A DNA stretch of 64,000 nucleotides from Myrmaecium sp. VS I D KN 1. Lineage: Eukaryota; Ascomycota; Dothideomycetes; Valsariales; Valsariaceae. The notes under the pieces were generated by a model. It did no database searches and was not told the origin of the DNA. It saw only the letters and a list, made by a program, of their open reading frames with translations. The stretch is taken from NCBI GenBank assembly GCA_019775845.1, contig JADQAV010000002.1, positions 1,860,001 to 1,924,000 of the forward strand. Direction: 5' to 3'. Position numbers and translations under genes: made by a program. Positions 10,984-21,760 of this stretch are shown here, piece after piece (position 1 is the stretch's first letter; every line of letters begins with the position of its first letter).

Positions 10984-11970
10984 CTACCACTTCTCGACGT
11001 AGGGACGGAGGTCGATCTCGAAAGTGAAGGCGCTCCGGGGCTGGGTGTGGAGGTGCCAATAGGTTTCGGCGATCTGGCCGTCCGGATAGGATTAGCAAAG
11101 AGCACACAACAACTAGAACAGCAGAAGCAGGGAGGAGAGGTGAACAGGGAAGGGAAAGAGAAGGAAAGAAGAGGCAGAGAAAGCGGAGACTCACGGCGTC
11201 GGCGCTCAGCTTTGCGTCCGGACCGGCGTCGGAAAGCCAGGCGGCGGTGGCGGGGGTGTCGATGACGCCGTCGACGACGGCGTGGCCGACGTGGACTCCG
11301 CGGGGGCCGAACTCCCGCGCGAGGCTCTGGGCGAGCGCGCGTTGGGCATTCTTGCCCGCGGCAAAGGAGGCCAGCTGGGCGCCGCCGCGGAGGGAGGCGG
11401 TCGCGCCGGTGAAGAGGAGGGTTGGAGGGTGCGGCGGGTTGGCATTATTCTCCTCAAGGCTTTTGAGGAGGAGGGGCAGGGTGGCTTGGGCGAAGAGGAA
11501 GGCGCCTCGGACGCTGACCTGCTGGCCTGCCTCGAACTCGGCCTCGGTCAGCTCGAGGAAGGGTTTCCGGACGGGTCGGCTGCTGGCGTTGAAGATGGCG
11601 GCCTGGAAGGGAAATGGGTTAACATGGGAACGAGGATGGATGCGGTTCCGTGATAATAAATATATATATAACAAATGATAGATGATGGATAAGGAGGACT
11701 CACCGCCGCGCCCACGCCGTCCCCAAACTCCCGCTTGATCTGGCCGACGGCGCGCTCGACGCTCCGGGCGTCGGCCACGTCCGCGCTGATCCCGACGGCC
11801 TGTCCGCCCGCGCCGTTGATCTCCCGGGCCAGCCCTTCGTAGCTGGCCGCCTGCCGGGCCAGGAGGACGACGGGGTAGGCGGCCGCGAACCGGCGGGCCA
11901 CCGCCGCGCCCGTGCCCGGGCCCACGCCCGCGACGATGGCGATGAGCTTCTGCTTCGGGGATGATGCCAT
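10984..11970 (-). CDS. Short-chain dehydrogenase/reductase-like protein with Phe in place of the catalytic Tyr
   Basis: Three exons read on the minus strand (11970-11704, 11602-11195, 11073-10984) join to 254 residues, a classical SDR length. The N-terminus carries a Rossmann motif in the variant form GVGPGTG (~residues 15-21), then the expected alternation of strands and helices (AAIFNASSRP at the usual NNAG position). The usual YxxxK dyad is replaced by FAAGK in AQLASFAAGKNAQRAL: the Lys is kept, the Tyr is Phe. I recall related bacterial and fungal proteins with GxGPGxG and the same Phe, so this looks like a subfamily trait rather than decay. The substrate is unknown, and activity could be altered or lost. 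Introns have canonical ends; the 3' exon encodes RPYVEKW at the C-terminus. Codon use is GC-rich and the reading frame intact. Confidence 0.85.
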
Positions 11971-12716
11971 TTTGCTTTGTGATGATTTTCACTTCGGTTA
12001 TCTATAGTTTTTCCTTTCTTCGTTCGATGTGGAGAGGGAAGAGGGGAGGTAGAGAAGGTGATTTAGTAGGAGTTAGGGATGGGAGAGTTGAGCGAGTAGA
12101 AGGTATATTATGTATCAAGTATGTAAGTGCTCACAGCCTCGGACGATGGGAGGAGAGCTACAGGAAGGGGAAATCAAAGGATGCGGCGGCGTGTAAAGAT
12201 CAATCAGTGCTTTCTCATCGCCCTCCTTTTATTATAGATTAATCGACAGCTGCATGCGCGCGGTTCGGATTCATAAACATATTTCTTTTTTTGATTTGTC
12301 AGGTCGGGAACCTCCGCCTGGAAACGCAAGATGTCGGACGGTTTGCACCATCGTCATCGTCACCATCATGGATTATCGATAACTAATGCCCGTCGGAGCG
12401 CGCGGCAGTGTCAGCATCACTTTACATTTCATCCACCAGAGAAGGTCTTCCTTATTCATAGCGAGTAGGGTTTTATATATATAGCTAGTAAAATACATTA
12501 TACGTCCAGCTACGCAACGGTAGAGTTATATTTGGCAGGGGAAGAGGAGAGAGCTGCGTTCATGGTTTATTTAATTACAGTGATATATCCGTTGAAATCC
12601 ACTCAGCAACGGTTCTACTATACACTTGAGGCTTCTGTGATAGACGTTCCGCGGCGATGCGGCTTCTCAAGGTGTTTGGCGGAGTTCTGAACGCCCTTCG
12701 GGGAACCAGACACCCC
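11971..12716. other. Spacer with the dehydrogenase promoter and kinase 3' flank
   Basis: The 5' flank of the minus-strand dehydrogenase gene and the 3' flank of the minus-strand kinase gene meet here. It is AT-richer, with TATATATA-type runs at 12474-12482. No gene is supported. Confidence 0.6.
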
Positions 12717-15151
12717 TCAGGACGCGCCGTACCATTCCACCTCGGACGCTTCCGGGGCGCCCTGCGCATCGCAAGTACAGAGCAACTTCTCGATATTCCT
12801 CCTGACTTGCTGGCACGACAGTCGTCGACCCTCATCCCCAGCCAGCATGCCCGTGATGCACGCCGCCACCTCGGGCCCCTCGCCGCCTATCGCGCCCGCG
12901 AAGGAAGCCGGAAGCTGGCCTCGCTTGACTTTATGGAGCGTCTCGTGCCGTTCCATCCCTGTTGAAATGTCAGTCGTGCACGCTTGGGGAACGGCATGGG
13001 AGAGCCAGGAAACTTACTCGTTTGGAACGGCCAGAGCAACTCGAAGAACACGACGCCGAGCGCGAAGACGTCCAGCTTCTCGCTTGCAAGCGCAGCCGCC
13101 GTCGGCGGGCGGTAGAACTCGGTCCCCACGGCGTGTCCAGGGGGTGCGGGTGCGGGCGCGTCGACGGCGCCCGGTTGGGCGATCGCGGTCACGAGGCCGA
13201 AGTCGCCGATGCGGACTTGGAGACACGCTGGCGTGCGGCTCGAGCACCGTCCGCAGTCGCCAAGCTCGATGCATCCCGGCGTCCGGTGAGTGGACGGGGT
13301 CAGGAATATGTTGCTGGGCTTCAGGTCGCGATGCACGACCCCTTGTTCGTGAAGATACTCGACGCCGTTGAGAAGGGCTTCGAGGATGCGGAGACTCGGC
13401 TTCGTATGGAAACAGTGGCGCGGGCGGAGCTGCTCTTCAAACCTCTGGGGACCGACGAAACCACTATAATTTTGCATGTCAGCATACCTGATCGTCCTTG
13501 CATCTCGAGGACTCGTCACTTACCGGGCAGGCCTGGGCGAAACCTCTTGCTGAGTCGAAATATAATCGGCCAATGTAAGAGGATGAAGGCTCATCTGGAT
13601 ATGGAGGGTCAAATGGTAACCATGCGGCGAAATCTGTGGTGAGGAAACCCGGCCTGTCGACTTCAGTGACGGCAGTGACTGGTGGCGTGAATGGTAAGCG
13701 GTTGGGCGTTTTGGCGGTTCCTTCACCGGAGGCTCTTCGAAATCCGTGTCCTCGAAATCGAAGATGTCCACTTCTTTGGATCCATCCGAGTCTTCTGCAG
13801 CTTGACCCGTCTGTTCCTTGCTGTCTTCGAAGATGATGCTGAATTCTTTCCGGCCTGGAGACGTATCGTCGAATGAAAGATCTTTAAGTTTACCTGGGGC
13901 TTGAATGTTATCCTCTCTTGACAAATGGGTCTGCGGAGGTCCAGTAATCAACAAGCGCTCTCTACTTACTCCGTGATCCGGCCGGTTGAGGGACCTCTGA
14001 CTCTTATCATCGACGAATTCCAGCCAGCCATTGTGGTACCGGACCAGGTTGGGATGTTCGAGGCGGGCAAACGTACGCAGCTCATTCAGAATCTTGTCGA
14101 CTTCGGCCTGGCCTCGTTCGTGGATCTTCTGCAGCCGTGCTGGGCTCAGCGGAATCTTCTTCACCGCATAGTGAACCCCGTCAAGCTTGTGCTCTGCTTG
14201 GAAAACTCGACCGTAACCGCCTTTACCAAGGAGGGAAATCTCTACGAAGTCCTTCTGGTACCGTGAGGTGTGTATGACTTGGTGTGGATCGATGAACGGC
14301 TCGAGCGATGTAGGTACACTCCTTGGTATGCTTGCGTACGTCCTGGGGGCGGGTGGAGAGGCTGGCCGAGCTGGGACGATGCTCTTTCGTATGTTGTTGG
14401 ACGAGTTTTGGCGGGACAAAACGAGACTGTTGTGGTTCCGTGAGGGCGAGGGCTGGCGAGACTGGTTCGGTGACAAGAAAGAGGTATGACGGAAGCTAGA
14501 AGCCAGCGCCGTCCGGCTGAGAATACGAGGGAGCGATGAAGGTGACTCGGTGCCCTCCTCGACGGCAAGGGGTGCTTGGTAGCCGCCGACATGCAGACTT
14601 GACAGGTGGTCAAGGCCTTGTATGTAGGCTTGCCGCTCTTCTCGTAATTCCTCACGTTCCAGACCGGCTGGGATAAGGCCGTGCGCTCCCAGCTGTGCTG
14701 CCATGAACTGATACTCTGAATCCGCATAGTGCTTCACTTCGGGATCGTCGGCGGTATAATAGCGGCCGGTGCGTGGAGATTCGACGGTATTGAAGTGGTT
14801 GACGGCAGTCCGTAAAGCCCGTTCTTCGAGGAGTGAATGCAGCAGTACGTCTTTACGGAAGTAGCTGTCGTGCGTGCTGGCTGACTTTGTAGGCGGCCTA
14901 GCGATCTCCGCATCCACAGGACTGGCGCCTAGAGAAATGCTCGCGGCAGCAGCGGCCAGGTCTGTCTCCAGATCTCTATCATCCTGGCCTTCTGACGCAA
15001 CAGAGCAACTGGTTGAAAGACCTTCGGAAACAGAAGTGCTGATGCGTATAGCTGGCGCTCCCCGCTCTGATGCCTCCTCGTCGACAACGGCAGAGTCCTC
15101 GCTCTCGCTTGACGAGGTTATATCATTGGGGGATCTGAAGAACGAAGACAT
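12717..15151 (-). CDS. ifkB: eIF2-alpha kinase, HRI/IfkB-like
   Basis: Three exons (15151-13524, 13463-13018, 12958-12717) join to 771 residues. After a disordered, Ser-rich N-terminus (~1-300) comes a protein kinase domain with the split layout typical of eIF2-alpha kinases. The Gly loop is LLGKGGYGRVF (~305), the ATP lysine is in YAVKKIPL, and a charged insert of roughly 150 residues separates the lobes. The catalytic loop is VVHRDLKPSNIF (~586) and the Mg loop IGDFGLVTAI (~629), followed by GTEFYRPP and DVFALGVVFFELLWPF. This kinase phosphorylates eIF2-alpha under stress and lowers general translation. There is no histidyl-tRNA-synthetase-like domain, so it is not Gcn2, and no signal peptide or membrane span, so it is not PERK. 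That leaves the HRI-like type (Aspergillus IfkB, fission yeast Hri1/2). A four-cysteine insert precedes the DFG loop. The gene symbol is by family resemblance. Confidence 0.9.
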
Positions 15152-15934
15152 ATTGGGTCTGAAATGAGAGGTTCGCAGCTGATGGGAGGATCGTAGAGGC
15201 CAGGGTCGGCTTCCGTGAACTTGGCCGCAATGAAGTCGTGCAGAGAGAAAATTGATGCAGCAAAGGAATGGATGTTTCTTTTAAAGGAGAGTGGTGCAGG
15301 AAAGTGAGAGCCGAGAAGAGAAGGACGTGAAACCAGCAGCCATCAGCGAGGGTAGAACGCCGATGGCGAGGTGAAGACGCTTAAGAGCTGTGAAGGAAGG
15401 CAAAGCAAAAGGAAGATGGACATATACACTCGTATGGTTACCTATACCTAGGTATATGTGACGCCGACCCTGTGACAGGCGTGCACTTGGGGCAAAGGGG
15501 TGGGGGGAAAAGGACAGGACGACAAGATCTCAGCCTTATGGGATGACACAGAGCAGGGCCAGCAGGGGAGCAGGGGAAGCTCGCCCGCGGGCCAATTTCT
15601 CGCTAGTTCCATCGGCTGGGGTAACAACGTTTTCCCGAGGCTCGTTGGAATGCAGTGGGTCCGGTTCTTGACGTTACGTTAAGATGTTACGTTCAAGCGT
15701 ATTGACATTGAGTATTGTATTGTCACGTAATGTTATGGGTCCACGTTCAGTATTGTGCTCTCAAAATTCCACGATGTAAGCTGCGCGCTTGATCTAATCT
15801 GATATGATGTTCCCGATCCTAGTCCTTAACTCCGCGCTATCTCCACCTCTGACCCTTCCGCTTGTTCATATTGCTGCATTCCCCATTCACACCTGGTGGG
15901 AATTCGCCGTAAGTTGAGGTGAGGCAGATTTGCG
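15152..15934. other. Divergent promoter region between the kinase and the 372-residue gene
   Basis: About 780 bp between two divergently transcribed genes. It holds a 14-bp perfect palindrome (15443-15456) and TTACGTT/ACGTTA-rich sequence at 15665-15745. No gene is supported. Confidence 0.6.
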
Positions 15935-17172
15935 ATGCCTCGCAAACTCCCATGGATTCACGGAGGCTCCAGCTCCCCGGCGGCCTCCAGCACCCCGAAA
16001 CCTGCCAAGCGCCCGCGACTTTTAACCCCAGACTTCGCGGTCGAGGAGAATACAACAGGAGTATCACCGCGCAAGGCCAGACGGCAAGGTACGCGCATGT
16101 CCCGGCTGACAGACTTGAACCCATCTCCCATTTTTGACATGTCCCAGGCCGCACGCCCTCGACCTCACCGCCGCCGGAGCCGCCAAAGATAGAGTAAGCG
16201 ACTTCTGCTCCGTGTGTGAACGGGCTCTAAGGTTGACCATCCCACCCATGTAGGTTCATGCAGGAAGGTCTGTCGGCAGATGACATCTGGATTATGGTCG
16301 AGGATGAGTTCCTCGAGACGGCCAAACTGTTCACCCAGCATCTCCACCATGCCGAATATCAACGCCTCAAGCGGCTCACCAACCTCGGGAAAGCGTCGGC
16401 GATCAATGACATCGCCGCCCCTGCCGCCGCCAACGCGACGGTGGAGGCCAGAGCAAAGACCCGTAGGGAGGCGATGCGTAAGTTCTCCAGCGAGCTGCCT
16501 TCCGCGAGCCGTACGCGCGACGGTTCTGATGCGGAGGACGAGGAACCGTGGATGAGAGATTCGCAGTTGGCGGGCCTCATGAACGCCCCGCGGGAGTCGT
16601 CGGCTTTATTGACAAAGGTCACCAAGGCGCGATCGAACACGCGCGCCGCAGCGGGTTACAGCAAAGCACGGGCGCGCTCACCATTGCCGCGGACGTCATC
16701 CTTAGAAACAATCTCGAGAGGCGGGACATCAAGAAAGATCCAACGCCCTACCTCTTCGGACACCGACAGTGACGATTTGGATGCTCCGGTCAGACGCTCG
16801 TCAAACCCTGCATCTTCCGCCAGATCCTCAGGTCCTGTATCGCCGTCGAGGAAGTCTGCACACTCGAGCAGCGCGATGCGCCGTCATTCCTCTAGCATGT
16901 CCAGACCACCGGATCGAACCTCTCGACCATCAGCAACATCGTCCGGGAACTCTTCGGTCTCTGAGATTAAATCGAAGTCTCGGGCCACCACAAGACCAGA
17001 TACGAACGATTCTACAGTACCATTCGACGCTTTTGATTTCCCCAAACGTTCAACGCTTTCGTCCGCGACAACGGCGCGGATGGTCCGACGCAAGGCAGAA
17101 AAGGAGAAGGAGGAGAAGGAGAAGAGACGCAGATCGATCATGTTGGATGAGATACCCACCTTTCTTGTTTGA
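15935..17172 (+). CDS. Fungal protein of unknown function, basic and serine-rich
   Basis: Three exons (15935-16088, 16148-16193, 16254-17172) join to 372 residues; the 46-bp middle exon restores phase exactly. I do not recognise the family. The most conserved-looking part is ~62-112, a helical block EFMQEGLSADDIWIMVEDEF followed by ETAKLFTQHLHHAEYQRLKR and a run of Ala-rich helix. The middle (~190-310) is Ser/Arg-rich and probably disordered, like many phosphoregulated nuclear proteins. The C-terminus is a short highly charged coil (RRKAEKEKEEKEKRRR) capped by SIMLDEIPTFLV. Clusters such as KPAKRPR could act as nuclear signals; that is inference. The gene converges with MSH5 across 483 bp. 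It is very likely a real gene because splice sites, phase and composition all agree. Confidence 0.8.
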
Positions 17173-17655
17173 AACCATTATCCTGAGTTTACAACCACAC
17201 GAGACCAATCTATACCGCTCGGGTTTTATAGTCGTTCCGCACTATACGCAATACCAAAGGCCGTACCTTACGTAGTGAAATGCTGAGATTCCATAATATG
17301 GACTTCACATACGATATCGTTTAGGAACTACCAATGTATAAAGGGAATATGCGTTATCTCCGTCTATTTGAGTAAGCTACCGAGTTTGCAGCCGCCCTTG
17401 CTTCAAAGTTTCTATTACAACTCCCAGACAGCAATGAGCTCTCCGTAAGAGAGCCTTAGTGGACTAGAGTTGGGAGGCCATTATTGTAAGTAGAAAATGA
17501 AAGGCAAGTTCTAAATCCTTGAGCTAGCAAGCAATTAATATTTCTGGTAGGTAGCTCATCATAGCAACTTTTCCTGCGCAACATTTTTACTAAATCGATA
17601 AAAGTTACCGGTAGGATCCTGTGGACAGTTTGGATATCATCATCTCTGACGCTCT
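17173..17655. other. Convergent 3' spacer before MSH5
   Basis: This is 483 bp of AT-rich 3' flank shared by two convergent genes. Nothing else was recognised. Confidence 0.6.
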
Positions 17656-20600
17656 TCAAGACGTCGATTCCGCAGTAGTAGTGGTATCACGCAGTATTTG
17701 GTCGAGCAAATTTCTCGCACTCTGGGGTGTGATATCCGCGGCAAGGAATTCACGAGCAATCCGTTCGGCTTCAAGAAGCTCTTCCTCCTCCTTCTTAGGC
17801 AGTGCGGAGCAAGCCTCTACGAGGTCTTCGCCTCTGGCAGCTAACAGAATAAGTTCTTCGGCCCGTTGTACAATAGCAGGTGGGATTCCGTTCATTGCCG
17901 CACAGATCGTACCGAAGCTGGACGTACTTCGCCCTTCCTTCAAAGTATACAGGTAGGTGATCTGGTCATTCAGTTCTTTGGCAGCTGTGTCGATGCGTAC
18001 GTCCATGTGACCAAAAGCCAGCTCCGGACGAGGAGCCAAGAAGCCATTCTCAAACAGCTCATGATAGTGCGTGGCGCCTATCACTTTGGGGCGGTCATCT
18101 TCAAGGCCGAGTAGGTGCTCGAAGATCGCGCAGGCAAGCCCTGCCCCATCACAAGACTCGGTTCCCCTTCCGAACTCGTCTATGATCAAGAGACTGCGGC
18201 GTGTGATCATGGACAGCGCCTGCGAAGCCTGCTCTAATTCGAGCATGAAAGAGCTTTGTGCCTTAGACACAGACTCTTTTACGGCAACGCAGGTGAGAAT
18301 TTTATCCGTTATGCCGATGGTTGCGCTCCTTGCCGGTACGAAGCATCCGACATGTGCCATATACACGATCAAAGCGACCTGCTTCAAATATACACTCTTG
18401 CCCGAGAAGTTGGCGCCTGTCATGATAAGCATACAAGGGCCGTTGTAGTCCTCCAAGGTGTTCGTGATCTCAGCTGGCTCTTCTGGTAATGGATTGCTTT
18501 CATCACTTTCGCTACTTTCGTGGGGATCGTGAGTTGCTTCAGCGTCACTTGTTCCTTTACCTCCAACGAGTAGTGTATCATTCGCGATATACGATGCAAC
18601 GGTGAGTTCTTGCAGAGGGTGTCTGGCACAAGTCAGTAAGAACAATAGTCATACATACGCCTCACGTATACCGGCCACTTCTAATCCGAATGACGTTTTC
18701 GTCTGTCATTGCAGGCTTGACGAGGTTATACTGAATTGCGCCTTGCGCCAGTGCTAGGAGGCTACAGCCAAAGTTAGCTGAGCGTGAAGCTCCCCATGAT
18801 ATGTCGCTACAGACCTATCTAGCTGCCCGCATACGTCAGACGCAGCAACCAGGCTGTCCTCGTAAGTAAGAGTAAATTGTGCCAGGTCATGGGCGATTTC
18901 GATTTCCCTGTCTAGAAACAAGTCAAATTGCAGTGGTTTCTGGATATTTCAAGGTTCTTACCGCAAATCAGACTGTAAATATCCCCAAAGTGGTCATCCA
19001 TCTCTTTCATTTCGTTATTCTTGTAATACGCTTTGCTCCTAGGCGGTAATGTTAGACTGGCCAAGTTGCAGATCTTTCCAGACGTACTCTGTGGTGAACA
19101 TCCTTTCCCAGGAACCATCAACGTCACCTTCGTAGACACCATCACCTGAAACGTCGTCGAGGGCCACCACGACAAGGAAGCCAATCTGTGGAAAGAACAC
19201 AACGTTCAGATCCATTTCTAGGCTGTAGGGTATCTTTCCAGTGATATAGCGAGCAACTTCACTTAGCAAGGGGCCAATGCCATCGTAGGTACGCTTGATA
19301 TTGTCGAGCTCTTCGTCGATTCCCGGCTTTACGACGGTGCGTCGCTCTTCAACCGATTTGTCGAAGTCAACCTGTCAACGTGAGAAAGTTGCGTTATCCT
19401 TAGCAATAGACGAACTCACAACCTGCTCAATCCTCGTTCCGAGTTCATTGAGCTGGACTACATTGGCCTTTTCTAGTAACTGAAGCAAATTTTAGCTAAT
19501 CCCCGTTACCCCTGAAGAATATCCGTATACTCTATCTCTTATTGGGAGGACATCCACATGAGCGAGCTCTTGGAGAGACGCCCGGATCCTTAGTACATGG
19601 AACACGAACTGCACGCGTGTCAATAATGCGAGAACCACAATAAGAGTAACCAGTCACAATATTCGTACCTTTTGTATGCTTATCCATATATTTTGGGAAA
19701 TACCTCTGCGGTTAGGATTACCAGCGTCGACTCCTCTTTTCAAGCTCGTGAGAACCGTTCTGATATTTTTGATACTCTTGAGGTTTTGAACAATCGTATT
19801 TAGTACAGAGGAGTTCTCCGGCTTCGTGAACACTCCGATTGCGTTTAAGCGTTCTCTGATGACTTCCAAGTTGATACTCGGCCGGAGGAAGTATTGCTTG
19901 AGTAGCTGCTTCCCTTGTGGCGTACGCGCAAGATGGTGGAACAAGCCATAGACTGAAAGCCCTTCCTTAGCTCCAGAGGATACTTTTATTGGCCCTTGGT
20001 TGTGAGCTTGTGGATGCCATTCAGACTGCATCACTTGTAGTAGGTCTAAGCTATCTCTATTGATGAACCTGAGCCCGGTCAGTTCAGAGAATTAAGAGCT
20101 GAACGATATCTGAACGAACATTGTTTCTCGGAGGCTGAACATCTGGACGACAGCTACCCGGAAAAATGAGGCTGCATCAGCATCCCCTGGCATGTAAGCT
20201 ACTGCTCGGCGGCGTTGCAAGTAAGCTAATACAGCGCCTGAACAGCCAACCTAGTGAATTAGTATAGCAACCTCATAGTAGGAGTCCATCAGCTCACAGT
20301 GAGGCGGCTTTCCATATCAACCCAGCTAGACAGTCTCAATAGCTGCCCTTGCCTTTCCGTGAAGCCACAGTCATCCCTTTCGGGATAGCCCTCATCCGTG
20401 GCAACTATATCTCCTGGGACCATGAAGCTGATGCGAGGGCCATCAGCGGAATCGAGATTCAGACCAATTAGTCTGCCCTTAGCAGCCTCATAGGCAAACT
20501 CGGACGATGGACGGACTTCTAAGTCATAAGGTAAACGGAATTGATCGCCTGCTCAAGCTTAGTTGGCGACAAGATAATCTTTCAATAAGATTGCAGAACA

Positions 20601-21140
20601 TACTCGATCCATCTGCAGCTGCACTTTTGTTTTTGTAATCTGTATCCAGTTTGTCCGCAAGAGCGTCGTTTACGCGAGCGGGCATGAGTACTATAGTCGG
20701 ATTGATGTAGAGTTTCACTGAGATAGGTCAATGTAGGCAATCAATACCCAAAGCAATGTCCTATGCTTACGCGAATCAATTATTTCGGGCCCTCCAAGTT
20801 TTGCATCTTCCATGAAAAATAGCTTCTCTTCCGAAGCCACGTAATAAGAGCACCCCACGGTACCTCTATCCCGCATATCAACGGCCATAACCACTTCATC
20901 CAGTGCATCGGCATCTTGATCATCTTCAGCATCGTTCCCATTGTCGGAACCAGACGGCGAATGCTGATGAGCAGCATTACCAGTCCCATTCGCCTGAGCA
21001 TGGCTGGTTTGGGACTGAGGTGTTGTCGGTTGCTGCGAAGACGATGTGGCGAGAGCTATTGAGCCTTGTCGACTTTGACCTAGGTTTACGCTGGCCTTGT
21101 CAAAGTGTGACAGCGGGCGTCGGGGGGCCTTATATGGCAT
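17656..21140 (-). CDS. MSH5: MutS homologue MSH5 (meiotic crossover factor)
   Basis: Twelve exons on the minus strand (21140-20771, 20717-20604, 20548-20298, 20250-20120, 20068-19669, 19608-19531, 19479-19420, 19371-19088, 19038-18962, 18911-18815, 18761-18672, 18622-17656) join without a break to 972 residues. MSH5 pairs with MSH4 as a clamp that stabilises Holliday junctions and promotes class I meiotic crossovers; it does not act in mismatch repair. The ATPase domain is clear: [19 protein letters not shown], Walker [10 protein letters not shown] (~719), [14 protein letters not shown], Walker [12 protein letters not shown] (~794), and GATHYHELF. The lever/clamp region [20 protein letters not shown] is specific to the MSH5 branch, and the mismatch-recognition N-terminal domain of MSH2/3/6 is absent. 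Walker A has Ala where Pro is usual. The ~110-residue Ser/Gln-rich N-terminal tail is less certain. Confidence 0.93.
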
Positions 21141-21760
21141 AGCGAAGGGAGAAAACGAAGAGTCCAGTGAGTGAAGTGAATTCCAATGAGGATCTGCTCA
21201 CTAGGCAAGATGTCGTAGGGTGGTATACGAGCAGAGAGTTGTAATTCGTTGGGCCTTGAGGTTTCAGCCTGAGAGATCGGGAGAGAAACCCCTACAAGCA
21301 AAACCCCTAGGCGCTTAATATTCAATCCTAAGGAAGTTCCACTTGTGGTAGACTTATTAAGAAGGGCATCTCGGGAAACTCACTAAGATGGAATGGAGTG
21401 AATCGGAATAGTCCAGCTCAACGGTACAGAAGGAACAGTAAGAAAAACATGACGCATGATTTATTTAGACAGTGAGGATCTTGAGAAGAAATTCAGGATG
21501 TTGAAACTATGTACTGCACCACCTGCTTTCCTTTGGCAGAGTTGAGTGTAATGTCTTGTGTAAGTTATAATATCCCTCGAGTCGAGGGGGCTCCGTCATT
21601 ATCGGACTCAGCCAAATGCTAAAGGGAGGATCCTAGAATACAGAGAACGCCAGCGATGCAACCCACTTACTAGTACAGCCCACCCAAGCAACTGCCATAA
21701 CAGTATCCTTTATACCCCCAACGCCGTATTTCCGTATGCATCATCATCAATCCGTTGAAC
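21141..21760. other. Spacer between MSH5 promoter and Hsp78 3' flank
   Basis: About 620 bp between tandem minus-strand genes. It is AT-rich, with CATCATCAT triplets just past the Hsp78 stop. No gene is supported. Confidence 0.6.

Noticed and set aside
19039-19087. In-frame stop in MSH5 (after SNITA)
   Set aside because: It lies in a 49-bp intron with GTACGT donor, TCTAAC branch point and TAG acceptor; splicing restores phase and conserved sequence.
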